Notes: generated by a model not told the origin, from the letters alone. A stretch of 55,022 bases of DNA from an uncultured bacterium (GCA_947063875.1 CAMSTY010000019.1:1-55022), one strand, 5' to 3'; positions 24,595-34,518 are shown, counted from the first letter of the stretch. Numbers and translations: made by a program.

Positions 24595-25812
24595 ATGGCG
24601 AGTATTTATTCGGTTTCCCAGGTGAATTCTTATATTAAGAATATGTTCGTTCAGGATTTTGCCCTTAGCCGGATTACGGTCCGGGGCGAAGTGTCCAACT
24701 GCAAATACCATAGTTCGGGGCATATCTATTTTACATTGAAGGATAAGGGCGGCACGCTGTCGGCAGTGATGTTTGCCGGGCAGCGGCGCACAGGCCTCTG
24801 CTTCCAGATGCAGGAAGGGCAGCAGGTGGTGGTGAGCGGGACTGTGGATGTCTATGAGCGGGACGGCAGGTATCAGCTGTATGCAAAACGGATTGAGCCG
24901 GACGGACTGGGACAGCTGTTTGAACGCTTTTTGCAGCTGCGCACGGAACTGGAAGAGATGGGGATGTTTGCCCCGGAATATAAGCAGCTGATTCCCAAAT
25001 ATGCGATGCAGGTCGGAGTGGTGACAGCGCCCACCGGAGCCGCCATCCGGGATATCATGAATATCGCGTCGCGGCGGAATCCTTATGTGCAGCTGATTCT
25101 TTATCCGGCTTTGGTACAGGGAAGCGGGGCGGCCGCTAGCATTGCGGCAGGAATCCGGACATTGGATACGATGGGGCTGGATGTGCTGATTGTCGGCCGC
25201 GGCGGCGGCTCTATCGAGGAATTGTGGGCTTTTAATGAGGAGACGGTGGCAAGGGCGATTTTTGAGTGCCGGACGCCGGTGATTTCAGCAGTGGGGCATG
25301 AGACGGATGTAACGATTGCGGATTACGTGGCAGATCTGCGTGCGCCGACCCCGTCGGCCGCGGCGGAACTGGCGGTATTTGATTACCGTCAGTTTGAGGA
25401 ACAGCGGCGGCTGTATGAGCAGAACCTTGTGCGTTCTATGGGCAGAAGGATGGAGCGGCTGCGGTACCGCATGGAGCAGTCTCGGATGCGTCTGCGTTTT
25501 CATGATCCCAAGCGGCAGATTCGTGAGAAGCGGCAGCAGCTTTTAAACGTTGAAGAACGTTTGAGCCAGGTGACAATGCAGAGGCTGCAGGAGGCAAAGC
25601 ACAGGCTGGCTCTGGCAAGCGGACGGCTGCATGGCCTGTCGCCGCTGGCAAAGATCAGCGGCGGATTTGGCTTTGTGACCGATGATTCCGGAAAACGGCT
25701 GGAAAGTATCCGGCAGGTGCAGGCGGGAGACCGGATTGCGGTGAGGATTCTGGATGGAAAGCTGACGGCGCAGGTGCTGCAGAAAGAGGAATTATCTGGC
25801 CAAACGAAGTAA
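24595..25812 (+). CDS. xseA: exodeoxyribonuclease VII large subunit
   Basis: 405 aa. An N-terminal OB-fold (SVSQVNSYIKNMF; VRGEVSNCKYHSSGHIYFTLKD) is followed by the catalytic domain with GVVTAPTGAAIRDI, VGRGGGSIEELWAFN and ISAVGHETDVTIADYVAD, then a long coiled coil (~270-350). ExoVII degrades single-stranded DNA from both ends as an XseA-XseB complex. Translation is probably coupled to nusB (1-bp gap). XseB follows 70 bp later. Confidence 0.96.
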   Translation: MASIYSVSQVNSYIKNMFVQDFALSRITVRGEVSNCKYHSSGHIYFTLKDKGGTLSAVMFAGQRRTGLCFQMQEGQQVVVSGTVDVYERDGRYQLYAKRIEPDGLGQLFERFLQLRTELEEMGMFAPEYKQLIPKYAMQVGVVTAPTGAAIRDIMNIASRRNPYVQLILYPALVQGSGAAASIAAGIRTLDTMGLDVLIVGRGGGSIEELWAFNEETVARAIFECRTPVISAVGHETDVTIADYVADLRAPTPSAAAELAVFDYRQFEEQRRLYEQNLVRSMGRRMERLRYRMEQSRMRLRFHDPKRQIREKRQQLLNVEERLSQVTMQRLQEAKHRLALASGRLHGLSPLAKISGGFGFVTDDSGKRLESIRQVQAGDRIAVRILDGKLTAQVLQKEELSGQTK

Positions 25813-25882
25813 CAGTCAAGGACAGGAGAAGGAGAAAGCGGGACATGCAATGCCGGGAGGCGTGCATAACGCGGAGGAAAAT

Positions 25883-26086
25883 ATGGAGAAATCAATAGAA
25901 CAGATTTTTTCGGAACTGGATCAGATTCTGGAGAAGCTGGAAGCTGCGGATACCTCCCTGGAGGATTCTTTTGCCTGTTATGAGGCGGGGATGAAATTGG
26001 TGCGTTCATGCGGGGAGAAGATCGATAAGGTAGAGAAACAGATCATTGTGCTGCAGGGAGGGGAAGACGCAGATGGAGAGGGTTAA
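25883..26086 (+). CDS. xseB: exodeoxyribonuclease VII small subunit
   Basis: 67 aa, the usual XseB size. The two-helix pattern is clear: IEQIFSELDQILEKLEAADTSLEDSFACYEAG, shown here in part as LEKLEAADTSLEDSF, then KIDKVEKQI. ATG 25883 is chosen because GCGGAGG precedes it; an 11-codon upstream extension lacks conservation. The end overlaps the start of ispA by 14 bp, suggesting translational coupling. Confidence 0.93.
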   Translation: MEKSIEQIFSELDQILEKLEAADTSLEDSFACYEAGMKLVRSCGEKIDKVEKQIIVLQGGEDADGEG

Positions 26087-26978
26087 AGAGGCAAAACTGA
26101 GAGAACTGCTGAAACAGAGAACCAGGGAAGTGGAGGCGGTGGTCGAGAGGTATCTTCCGGAAGAGATTGGTCATCAGCGGACTATTTTTGAGGCCATGAA
26201 TTACAGCGTGCGTGCCGGAGGAAAACGTTTAAGGCCGATGCTGATGCAGGAAACGTACCGGTTGTTTGGCGGCTGCGGACAGGAAATTGAGCCTTTTATG
26301 GCAGCGATCGAGATGATTCATACCTCTTCCCTGATTCATGATGACCTGCCGTGTATGGACAATGACGAACTGCGCAGGGGAAAACCCACAACCTGGGTGA
26401 AATACGGCTATGATATGGCGGTGCTGGCAGGTGATGCCCTGTTGATTTATGCAGTGGAAACGGCGGTTCAGGCATGCTTTTTGACAAAGGATACCGCGGC
26501 GGTAGCGCGGGCGGTGGGGATTCTGGCGCAAAAGACGGGGATTTACGGGATGATCGGCGGGCAGGTGGTGGATGTGCAGCTGACGAACCAGCCGATTCCG
26601 AGGGAAAAGCTGGATTTTATCTACCGGCTGAAGACAGGCGCGCTGTTAGAGGCTTCGATGATGATCGGGGCATTGCTGGCGGGGGCCGGTGAAAAGGAAC
26701 TGGAACAGGTGGAAGAACTGGCTTCTCTGGTAGGCATTGCATTTCAGATCCAGGATGATATCCTGGATGTGACGGCGACTACCATGCAGCTGGGCAAGCC
26801 GGTTCTCAGTGATGAGAAGAATCAAAAGACGACTTATGTGACCCTGGAAGGGATTGAGAAGGCACGCAGGGATGAAGAGGCATTTTCGGAGAAGGCGATC
26901 ACGCTGCTTCGGGGGTTTCCGGGGGAGAACCCGTTTTTGGAAGGGTTGATCCGAATGCTGATTACAAGAGAAAAATAA
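26073..26978 (+). CDS. ispA: polyprenyl synthetase (farnesyl diphosphate synthase type)
   Basis: 301 aa. The first Asp-rich motif is HDDLPCMDNDELRRG and the second is QIQDDILDV; AGGKRLRPML near the N-terminus binds isopentenyl diphosphate. Short-chain (C15) synthesis is inferred from the operon and the type of first Asp-rich motif. The start at 26073 follows GGAGGGG and lies inside xseB. With dxs immediately downstream, it links precursor supply (MEP pathway) to prenyl chain building for undecaprenyl and quinone-type lipids. Confidence 0.94.
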   Translation: MERVKEAKLRELLKQRTREVEAVVERYLPEEIGHQRTIFEAMNYSVRAGGKRLRPMLMQETYRLFGGCGQEIEPFMAAIEMIHTSSLIHDDLPCMDNDELRRGKPTTWVKYGYDMAVLAGDALLIYAVETAVQACFLTKDTAAVARAVGILAQKTGIYGMIGGQVVDVQLTNQPIPREKLDFIYRLKTGALLEASMMIGALLAGAGEKELEQVEELASLVGIAFQIQDDILDVTATTMQLGKPVLSDEKNQKTTYVTLEGIEKARRDEEAFSEKAITLLRGFPGENPFLEGLIRMLITREK

Positions 26979-26991
26979 AGGGGCGATGATA

Positions 26992-28875
26992 ATGCTGCTG
27001 GAACAGATAAAAGAGCCGCAGGATATTCATGATCTGAGTGCAGAAGAATTGAAAGAACTGGCAGAAGAGATCCGTCATTTTCTGATTGATAAGATCAGCG
27101 TGACCGGAGGGCATTTGGCGTCCAACCTGGGAGTGGTGGAGCTGACGATTGCCCTCTATCTGGCGTTTGACTTGCCAAGGGATAAGGTGATCTGGGACGT
27201 GGGACATCAGTCCTATACCCATAAGATTCTGAGCGGACGGCGGGAGATGTTTGACGAACTGCGCCAGTATGGAGGCCTGAGCGGGTTTCCCAAACGGAAA
27301 GAAAGCCCGTATGATGCCTTTGATACGGGGCATAGCTCCACCTCTATTTCCGCCGGCCTGGGGATGGCCCAGGGAAGGGACCTGCTGGGGGAGGATTATG
27401 CGGTGGTGTCAGTGATCGGAGACGGAGCGCTGACCGGCGGCATGGCCTATGAGGCGCTGAATAATGCGGCGCGGATGAAAAAGAATTTTATTATTATCTT
27501 AAATGACAATAACATGTCCATTTCGGAGAACGTGGGGGGCATGTCTAAATATTTAAACGGGATTCGTTCCGGTGAGGGCTATAATCGCCTGAAAAAAGAT
27601 GTGACGGCCGTGCTGACGCGGATTCCGGTAGTCGGGGACAGCCTGGTGGATAAGATCAGCCGGACCAAGAACAGTATCAAGCAGCTGGTGATTCCCGGGA
27701 TGCTGTTTGAAAATATGGGACTGACCTATCTGGGGCCGGTGGACGGCCACAATGTCTGGGAGATGGTGAAGGTTTTCCGGGAAGCCAGAAAGATGGATCA
27801 TGCGGTACTGATTCACGTGAATACGAAAAAGGGGAAGGGATATGCGCCGGCCGAGAGGAATCCGGCTCATTTCCATGGAGTAGAACCCTTTGACCCGGTG
27901 ACGGGAAAACCCTTGAAGGAGAAAGTCTACCCTGGGTATACGGATGTGTTTTCCAAGGCGCTGTGCCGGCTGGCCGAGAAGAATCCGCGGGTGGTGGCGA
28001 TCACGGCGGCCATGCCGGACGGGACAGGCTTAAAGGCGTTTGCCAGACGCTATCCGGAGCGGTTTTTTGATGTAGGGATTGCGGAGCAGCATGCAGTGAC
28101 ATCGGCTGCGGGAATGGCTGCGGCAGGGCTCAAGCCTGTGGTGGCGGTATACTCTTCTTTTTTGCAGCGGGGATTTGACCAGATTCTTCATGACGTATGT
28201 ATTCAGAATCTTCCGGTGGTGTTTGCCCTGGACCGGGCAGGGCTGGTAGGCAGCGACGGGGAGACCCATCAGGGGATTTTTGACTTGTCTTATTTGACAA
28301 CGATTCCCAATATGTGCGTGATAGCGCCGAAGAATCTGTGGGAATTGCGCCGGGAACTGGAGTTTGCCGTGGAGCATTATGACGGCCCGATTGCCGTGCG
28401 CTATCCCCGGGGGCAGGCATACCGGGGACTGAAAGAGTTTGACTCTCCGATTGCGTTTGGAAAGGGAGAGATTCTATATGAAGGGCAAGAGATTGCTCTT
28501 CTGGCAGTGGGAAGCATGGTCAGTACGGCGGAGCATGTGAGGGATAAGCTGCTGGAGGAGGGTGTGGATTGCACTCTGGTAAACGGACGGTTTATCAAAC
28601 CTGTGGACGAGGAACTGGTAAAGCGGCTTGCAAAAAGCCACAGGCTGATTGTAACTTTAGAGGAAAATGTGCTGCAGGGCGGTTTCGGACTGCAGGTGAC
28701 GGCTTTGGTTCACAGGTATGCGCCGCAGGTAAAGGTATTTAATATTGCGCTGCCGGATGCCTATGTGGAACATGGAAATGTGTCTGTGCTGCGGGAGAGC
28801 CTGGGGATCGACAGTGATTCTGTCATAAGGGCCATGAGAGAGTTTTATCCGGAGAGGCTGGGAGGGGCGAGATGA
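26992..28875 (+). CDS. dxs: 1-deoxy-D-xylulose-5-phosphate synthase
   Basis: 627 aa thiamine-diphosphate enzyme making DXP from pyruvate and glyceraldehyde-3-phosphate, the first step of the MEP isoprenoid pathway. It has GHLASNLGVVELTIAL, DVGHQSYTHKILSGR, the ThDP-binding GDGALTGGMAYEALNN with NDNNMSIS, GPVDGHN, and the transketolase-like second half with DVGIAEQHAVTSAAGMA. ATG 26992 has the better spacing (8 nt) from AGGGG; ATG 26986 is an alternative. Its stop overlaps tlyA by 4 bp. Confidence 0.96.
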   Translation: MLLEQIKEPQDIHDLSAEELKELAEEIRHFLIDKISVTGGHLASNLGVVELTIALYLAFDLPRDKVIWDVGHQSYTHKILSGRREMFDELRQYGGLSGFPKRKESPYDAFDTGHSSTSISAGLGMAQGRDLLGEDYAVVSVIGDGALTGGMAYEALNNAARMKKNFIIILNDNNMSISENVGGMSKYLNGIRSGEGYNRLKKDVTAVLTRIPVVGDSLVDKISRTKNSIKQLVIPGMLFENMGLTYLGPVDGHNVWEMVKVFREARKMDHAVLIHVNTKKGKGYAPAERNPAHFHGVEPFDPVTGKPLKEKVYPGYTDVFSKALCRLAEKNPRVVAITAAMPDGTGLKAFARRYPERFFDVGIAEQHAVTSAAGMAAAGLKPVVAVYSSFLQRGFDQILHDVCIQNLPVVFALDRAGLVGSDGETHQGIFDLSYLTTIPNMCVIAPKNLWELRRELEFAVEHYDGPIAVRYPRGQAYRGLKEFDSPIAFGKGEILYEGQEIALLAVGSMVSTAEHVRDKLLEEGVDCTLVNGRFIKPVDEELVKRLAKSHRLIVTLEENVLQGGFGLQVTALVHRYAPQVKVFNIALPDAYVEHGNVSVLRESLGIDSDSVIRAMREFYPERLGGAR

Positions 28876-29717
28876 AAGAGCAGAAGGAACGTCTGGATAT
28901 ACTTCTGGTAAACCGGAGCCTGGCTCCGTCACGGGAGAAGGCGAAAGCCATTATTATGTCGGGAATCGTCTATGTGAACGGACAGAAGGAAGACAAGCCG
29001 GGAGCGGTTTTTGATACTGCGGCAGCGGTGGAAGTCCGGGGAACCACATTAAAATATGTAAGCCGGGGCGGCCTTAAGCTGGAGAAGGCCATGAGCAGCT
29101 TTGGCTTGTCCCCGGAAGGAAAAATCTGCATGGATGTGGGTTCTTCTACCGGCGGTTTTACGGATTGCATGCTGCAGAACGGGGCGCAAAAGGTCTATGC
29201 GGTGGATGTGGGGCACGGACAGCTGGACTGGAAGCTGCGCAATGATGAACGGGTAGTCTGCATGGAAAGGACCAATATCCGATATGTGACGCCGGAAGAC
29301 ATTCCGGATCGGATCGAATTGTCCTCTATTGACGTATCTTTTATCTCATTGACTAAGGTGCTGGGACCTGTACAGAAGCTGTTGACAGACGATGGGCAGA
29401 TTGCGGCGCTGATCAAGCCTCAGTTTGAAGCCGGCAGGGAAAAGGTGGGGAAAAAGGGAGTAGTCCGGGAGAAGGGTACGCATCTGGAGGTAATCGGGAA
29501 GGTGATCTGCCATGCAAGAGAACTGGGGTTCGAGGTTTTAAATCTGGACTATTCGCCTGTGAAAGGCCCGGAAGGGAATATTGAATATCTGCTGCACCTG
29601 CAGAATCACACTGAGATTCTTCCGGCCGGCGAGGCAGAGGCAAGGGGCGTTGGAGAAAGCGGAAGGCCCGTCATTGTCCCGGAGCAGGTCGTGGAAGAGG
29701 CGCACAGAAATCTATAG
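28872..29717 (+). CDS. TlyA family rRNA (cytidine-2'-O)-methyltransferase
   Basis: 281 aa. An N-terminal S4 RNA-binding domain (ERLDILLVNRSLAPSREKAK) precedes an FtsJ-like SAM-methyltransferase domain with motif I (MDVGSSTGGFTDCML), the KVYAVDVGHGQLDWKL region and SSIDVSFISLTKV. TlyA proteins methylate 16S and/or 23S rRNA cytidines. ATGA overlap with dxs indicates translational coupling. The same dxs-tlyA order is found in B. subtilis (yqxC) and many Clostridia. Confidence 0.93.
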   Translation: MKEQKERLDILLVNRSLAPSREKAKAIIMSGIVYVNGQKEDKPGAVFDTAAAVEVRGTTLKYVSRGGLKLEKAMSSFGLSPEGKICMDVGSSTGGFTDCMLQNGAQKVYAVDVGHGQLDWKLRNDERVVCMERTNIRYVTPEDIPDRIELSSIDVSFISLTKVLGPVQKLLTDDGQIAALIKPQFEAGREKVGKKGVVREKGTHLEVIGKVICHARELGFEVLNLDYSPVKGPEGNIEYLLHLQNHTEILPAGEAEARGVGESGRPVIVPEQVVEEAHRNL

Positions 29718-29730
29718 ACGGGAGAGATCC

Positions 29731-30633
29731 ATGAAATACTTTTATTTGATTGCGAATCCATCCAAGAACGGCGCAGTGCAGGTGGCAGGGCAGATTACCC
29801 GCTATCTTCGGAGCCGGGGGGCAGTCTGTGAGGGAAGCGCCCAGGAAAAGCGGCGGGAGGGTTCGGCCTATGGCTACACCGACAAAAGAAAGATCCCGCC
29901 CCGGACGCAGTGCGTAATCACTCTGGGGGGTGACGGCACCTTGATTCAGGCGGCAAGGGATCTGGTGGATCTGCAGATTTCCATGATCGGAGTAAATATG
30001 GGCACTTTGGGGTATCTGACGCAGATTGCCCAGGGAGAGGCCCTTCCACCGATGCTGGACGCCCTGCTGGAGGATAATTTCCGCCTGGAGAGACGGATGA
30101 TGCTGGAAGGCGCGGTAGTCAGGGTGGAGGATCGTCAGGCAGAAGGCGGACAACCAAAAGAACAGGAAAAGGCTGGTCCGGCCAGGTGGGAAATTGCTTT
30201 AAATGACATTGTCCTTACCCGTAAAGACGTCATGCAGGTGTTGAAATTTCAGGTGTATGTCAATGGGGGATTGCTGACGGAGTACACGGCGGACGGTATG
30301 ATTGTGGCCACGCCTACAGGATCGACAGCCTACAATCTCTCTGCCGGGGGCCCGATTGTGGCCCCGGGGGCGGAACTGATTGTGCTGACGCCGATTTGCG
30401 CTCATTCCGTCCATTCGCGGAGCATCGTTCTTTCTCATAAGGATGAGATCGGGATTCGGGTTTTGGAGAATGTAGGACAAAAGCAGATGGCTGTGTTTGA
30501 CGGAGACCATATGATGGATCTGGATGGCAGCGGAATGCTGAAAATCCGGGAATCCAAAAGGAATACTACATTGATACAATTAAAGAATGTACCGTTCCTG
30601 GTGAATATCCGGGAGAAACTGGCGCGGGTATAA
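29731..30633 (+). CDS. nadK: NAD kinase
   Basis: 300 aa. The defining GGDGT is in ITLGGDGTLIQAARD, followed by MIGVNMGTLGYLTQI and the NE/D-type catalytic region; the substrate-binding TADGMIVATPTGSTAYNLSA and ICAHSVHSRSIVL are conserved. It phosphorylates NAD to NADP with ATP or polyphosphate. ATG 29731 is chosen by GGGAGA and the conserved start MKYFYLIANPSK; the open frame extends 50 codons upstream into tlyA. The tlyA-nadK-argR-recN order is common in Clostridia. Confidence 0.95.
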   Translation: MKYFYLIANPSKNGAVQVAGQITRYLRSRGAVCEGSAQEKRREGSAYGYTDKRKIPPRTQCVITLGGDGTLIQAARDLVDLQISMIGVNMGTLGYLTQIAQGEALPPMLDALLEDNFRLERRMMLEGAVVRVEDRQAEGGQPKEQEKAGPARWEIALNDIVLTRKDVMQVLKFQVYVNGGLLTEYTADGMIVATPTGSTAYNLSAGGPIVAPGAELIVLTPICAHSVHSRSIVLSHKDEIGIRVLENVGQKQMAVFDGDHMMDLDGSGMLKIRESKRNTTLIQLKNVPFLVNIREKLARV

Positions 30634-30657
30634 AAGGGGAAAAGGGTGAAGGAAAAG

Positions 30658-31116
30658 ATGAAGCTAAAACGACATAGCAAGATTGTGGAATTGATTGGAA
30701 AACATGATATCGAGACACAGGAAGAACTGGCAGACCGCCTACAGGAGGCAGGATTCCGAGTGACGCAGGCAACCGTATCCCGGGACATCCGGGAGTTGAA
30801 GCTGACGAAGGTCCAGGGGGAGAACGGCCGGCAGCGTTATGTGGTCATGCAGCATCCGAGTTCGTTTAGCGATAAATATATCCGGATTTTACGGGACGGC
30901 TATCTGTCTATGGACATGGCGCAGAATATTCTGGTGATCAAGACCGTATCTGGTATGGCGATGGCGGTGGCGGCGGCGTTGGATGCCATGCACTTTTATG
31001 AAATCGTGGGCTGCATCGCAGGAGATGATACGATTATGTGTGCTGTGAGAAGTGTGGATGATACCATTGTGGTTATGGATAAGATTCGTAAGATGGTAAC
31101 AGAACAGAAGCAGTAG
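30658..31116 (+). CDS. argR: arginine repressor ArgR/AhrC
   Basis: 152 aa. The N-terminal winged HTH is KRHSKIVELIGKHDIETQEE with VTQATVSRDIRELKL; the C-terminal hexamerisation and arginine-binding domain has GCIAGDDTIMCAVR, where the Asp pair contacts arginine. It represses arginine biosynthesis and activates catabolism. The start is ATG 30658 by alignment with AhrC; a GTG at 30646 with AGGGG upstream would add four residues. It sits between nadK and recN as in other Firmicutes. Confidence 0.94.
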   Translation: MKLKRHSKIVELIGKHDIETQEELADRLQEAGFRVTQATVSRDIRELKLTKVQGENGRQRYVVMQHPSSFSDKYIRILRDGYLSMDMAQNILVIKTVSGMAMAVAAALDAMHFYEIVGCIAGDDTIMCAVRSVDDTIVVMDKIRKMVTEQKQ

Positions 31117-31139
31117 AATACATATTATTAGGAGGAAAT

Positions 31140-32825
31140 ATGCTGTTAGAGTTGCACGTGAAGAACCTGGCGCTGATTGAACGGGCGGATGTGGAATTTG
31201 GTGACGGCCTTAATATTCTGACTGGTGAAACTGGCGCCGGTAAATCTGTGATTATCGGTTCCGTGAGTCTGGCGCTGGGACAGAAGGCGCCCAGGGACAT
31301 GATCCGCAGCAGTGCGGAACATGCTTATGTGGAATTGGTTTTTTCCGTGGATGAGGAGCGGAGGAAGGAACTGGAAAAACTGGAGGTATTTCCGGATGAG
31401 GACGGACTCCTGATTGTCGCCCGCAAGATTATGCCGACGCGGAGCATAAGCAAGATTAACGATGAGACCGTGACTGTGGCGCGGCTGCGGCAGGTGACGG
31501 GACTTCTTATGGATATCCATGGTCAGCACGAGCATCAGTCTCTGCTGCATATATCCAAACATCTGGAGATTCTTGATACTTTCGCTAAATCCCGCACCGA
31601 ATTATTGAAAGCTGAAATTGGAGAGGTATACCGGCAGTACCGGTCGCTGCAGGCGGTTCTGGGGGAGTCGGAGGGAGATCAGGAAAGCCGGAAACGAGAG
31701 GCTGATTTTCTTCGGTTCGAGATTGGAGAGATCGAGGAAGCGGCTTTGACGGAAGGCGAGGAGGAAACGCTGACTGAACGCTACCGGAGATACACCGGCA
31801 GCCAGAAAATCCTGGAGAATCTGTCAGCGGCTTATCAGATGGTGGAGAGCGACAGAATCGGGCAGGCGATTCATCTGGTAAACGAAGTGTCCGCATATGA
31901 CGGACATTTGAAAGAGTTTCTGGATCAGCTGTATGATGCGGAATCAATTTTGGGTGATATTTATCATGGAATTGGCGCTTATCTGGATGACATGACCTTT
32001 GATGAGGAGGAGATGGAGCAAATCCGGCGGCGCCTGGATCAGATACATAGCCTGCAGGCCAAATACGGCAACACGGTAGAACAGATCGAGGCGGCCTTGG
32101 AGGAGAAGAAGGACCGTCTGCAGAAGCTGGAGAATTTTGATGAATATCGAAAGAAAAACGAGGCAGAATATGAACGGCTGACAAAAAAGCTGGAGAAGCT
32201 GTGTGAAAAGCTGTCAAGGGAAAGAAAGGCAGCGGCAAAGAAGCTGACGGAGCAGATTAAGAAGGGACTGGAGGAACTCAATTTCCTGAATGTGGATTTT
32301 GCAATGGAATTCCGGCGGCTGAAGCATTACAGCGCGTCAGGGTATGATGAGGCAGAGTTCATGATTTCCACCAATCCGGGGGAACCGAAGCGTTCCCTGG
32401 GGATGGTGGCCTCCGGAGGTGAATTGTCGCGGGTTATGCTGGCGATTAAGACCGTACTTGCGGACAGCGATGAGATCCCGACCCTGATTTTTGACGAGAT
32501 TGATACCGGAATCAGCGGCAGGACGGCGCAGAAAGTGTCGGAACAGCTGGCGGTGATCTCCGGTAGCCATCAGGTGATCTGCATTACCCATTTGCCGCAG
32601 ATTGCGGCGATGGCTGACTGCCATTTTGAGATTGCCAAGTCGGCGGATGGAGGCAAGACGACGACAAAGATCCGTAAGCTGGATGAGCAGGAGACGGTTG
32701 AGGAACTGGCACGTCTTTTGGGCGGAGCGCAGATTACGGATGCAGTGCGGCAGAATGCCAGAGAGATGAAGGATCTGGCCCGGGAGCGTAAGGGGCTCGC
32801 ACCGGAAAACAGAGATAGGATCTGA
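31140..32825 (+). CDS. recN: DNA repair protein RecN
   Basis: 561 aa SMC-like ATPase acting early at double-strand breaks. Walker A is GETGAGKS (near residue 30), the Q-loop DIHGQHEHQSLL follows, then two long coiled-coil stretches (~160-380). The ABC signature is SGGELSRVMLAIK and Walker B is LIFDEIDTGISGRTA, with ITHLPQIAAMADCHF as H-loop. The start follows AGGAGG. spoIVB lies 123 bp downstream with its own candidate sporulation promoter. Confidence 0.96.
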   Translation: MLLELHVKNLALIERADVEFGDGLNILTGETGAGKSVIIGSVSLALGQKAPRDMIRSSAEHAYVELVFSVDEERRKELEKLEVFPDEDGLLIVARKIMPTRSISKINDETVTVARLRQVTGLLMDIHGQHEHQSLLHISKHLEILDTFAKSRTELLKAEIGEVYRQYRSLQAVLGESEGDQESRKREADFLRFEIGEIEEAALTEGEEETLTERYRRYTGSQKILENLSAAYQMVESDRIGQAIHLVNEVSAYDGHLKEFLDQLYDAESILGDIYHGIGAYLDDMTFDEEEMEQIRRRLDQIHSLQAKYGNTVEQIEAALEEKKDRLQKLENFDEYRKKNEAEYERLTKKLEKLCEKLSRERKAAAKKLTEQIKKGLEELNFLNVDFAMEFRRLKHYSASGYDEAEFMISTNPGEPKRSLGMVASGGELSRVMLAIKTVLADSDEIPTLIFDEIDTGISGRTAQKVSEQLAVISGSHQVICITHLPQIAAMADCHFEIAKSADGGKTTTKIRKLDEQETVEELARLLGGAQITDAVRQNAREMKDLARERKGLAPENRDRI

Positions 32826-32884
32826 CAGAAATATCGGATTTTAAAGATTTTGTGGCAGAGTGGAATAAAAACAAAAAAATAACA

Positions 32885-32913
32885 GTGTGAAATTTCTATT
32901 TTCTCACATACTA
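32885..32913 (+). promoter_or_regulatory. candidate forespore (sigma-G-like) promoter of spoIVB
   Basis: CATACTA fits the sigma-G -10 consensus CATxxTA. GTGTG 17 nt upstream matches four of five positions of GHATR. spoIVB is forespore-expressed in B. subtilis, which supports the reading. The box is 36 nt before the start codon. Confidence 0.45.
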
Positions 32914-32948
32914 AAATTAATCCGTTTAAGATAGAGGAGGTATGTGAG

Positions 32949-34244
32949 ATGAAAGAAAAGAAAAAGAGAAGAAGAAAAAGTCCATATCGCCGCTGCCTTG
33001 TCTGGACGTTCTGGCTTGGTATATTATTTACGGCGGTTTTTACCTGGTTTTATGTAGAACGGAAGATTCCGGATCATCTGAGCGTGGTGGTGGATGAACG
33101 GGAGGAATTTGATTTCTCACTGCCGTTTCAGGTGACGCTTTGGAGCGAGAGCGAGGAGGTAGTGCTGGGAAACCAGTCGAATATCCCATCTGACGAGATC
33201 CGGCTGAAGGTGGATGAACCGTTTTCTTTGTATGCCAGAAACCAGGGAAGCTACCGCCTGGGATTAAAACTGTTTGGGAAATTGCGGTTTAAGGAGATTC
33301 AGCTGGATGTAGTTGACAGCCATTACGCGATTCCCTGCGGCGTGCCGGTAGGTATCTATCTGCGTTCAAGCGGCGTGCTTGTGATCGGAACAGGAAGAAT
33401 CCGCTGCCAGGACGGCGAAGAGGTAGAGCCTGCTTACGGGGTGCTGCAGTCCGGCGATTATATTGAGGCGATCAACGGAGAGCCGCTGCGGGACAAGGAG
33501 GCTTTGATCAGCAACCTGAACCACAACAGAGGGCAGGAGGCATTGCTTAAGGTGCGCCGGGATGGGGAGGAGTTGGAGATCCGCATGAATCCGGTGCAGG
33601 CAATGGATGGGAACTATAAGCTGGGAGCCTGGGTGCGGGACGACACACAGGGAATCGGAACATTGACGTATGTGGATACCAACGGCAATTTCGGCGCATT
33701 AGGGCACGGAATCAGCGACAGCGACACCGGCGAGGTGGTAGAGATCGACGAAGGGGCCCTGTATGAGACCGAGATTATGGGAATCGAAAAAGGAAGTGCA
33801 GGAAACCCCGGCGTAATGGCAGGCGTCATCTATTACGGCCCAGGGTCCTGCCTGGGGGCAATCGAGGCAAACACCCGCGTGGGAATCTTTGGAAAAGTCA
33901 ATGAAAAGCTACAAAAGTCCCTGCCAGGAGAAGCAATGGAGATCGGCTACCGGCAAAATGTAAAAAAAGGCCAGGCATGGATTCGCAGCAACGTATCAGG
34001 CGAACTGCGCGACTATGAGATAGAGATTCAGCGGGTAGACTATAACCCGGTCCAGGAAAATAAAAGCCTGGTGATCCGGGTGGTAGACGAAGAACTACTC
34101 CGCCTTACCGGCGGAATCGTACAAGGCATGAGCGGCAGTCCGATTATACAAGACGGAAAACTGGTAGGAGCCGTAACCCATGTGTTTGTACAAGACTCAA
34201 CCAGAGGGTATGGGATATTTGTTGAAGATATGCTCCGCCATTAA
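32949..34244 (+). CDS. spoIVB: SpoIVB peptidase (sporulation signalling protease, S55)
   Basis: 431 aa. An N-terminal basic stretch and one membrane segment (~18-38) are followed by a PDZ domain (~115-200, with VLQSGDYIEAINGEPL) and the S55 peptidase domain. Catalytic candidates are the His in GALGHGISDSDTG and the Ser in GMSGSPIIQ (~393-400). In sporulation it is secreted from the forespore and triggers SpoIVFB/sigma-K activation. Codon use changes in the last ~400 bp (more GCA, AAA, ATA-type codons). A terminator follows, and spo0A does not follow as it usually does. Confidence 0.95.
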   Translation: MKEKKKRRRKSPYRRCLVWTFWLGILFTAVFTWFYVERKIPDHLSVVVDEREEFDFSLPFQVTLWSESEEVVLGNQSNIPSDEIRLKVDEPFSLYARNQGSYRLGLKLFGKLRFKEIQLDVVDSHYAIPCGVPVGIYLRSSGVLVIGTGRIRCQDGEEVEPAYGVLQSGDYIEAINGEPLRDKEALISNLNHNRGQEALLKVRRDGEELEIRMNPVQAMDGNYKLGAWVRDDTQGIGTLTYVDTNGNFGALGHGISDSDTGEVVEIDEGALYETEIMGIEKGSAGNPGVMAGVIYYGPGSCLGAIEANTRVGIFGKVNEKLQKSLPGEAMEIGYRQNVKKGQAWIRSNVSGELRDYEIEIQRVDYNPVQENKSLVIRVVDEELLRLTGGIVQGMSGSPIIQDGKLVGAVTHVFVQDSTRGYGIFVEDMLRH

Positions 34245-34296
34245 GCCAGGCAAGAATCAAAAAGATAAAGGGAAAATCGGAAAGCTACAGAATTTG

Positions 34297-34341
34297 AAAA
34301 GTCCAGCGTGGAGAATATGGGTTCTCTGGCTGGACTTTTTA
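34297..34341 (+). terminator. intrinsic terminator after spoIVB
   Basis: AAAAGTCCAGC (34297-34307) pairs with GCTGGACTTTT (34329-34339), with an inner GAGAA/TTCTC stem and a T5 run. The A-rich 5' side also makes it usable from the other strand. Confidence 0.9.
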
Positions 34342-34518
34342 AAATATTTACATTTTAAGACAGGTGTTGATCAATATATTATTTTCAAATTAGACAAAAT
34401 AAACAAAAATAGAAAAATAAATAAAATATATTTTATAAAAATAATTGAAATAAACCAATGGTTGCTTTATAATCTTTATCATTAAGTCCAATAATAGGGG
34501 GGATAATCTAATGAAGAA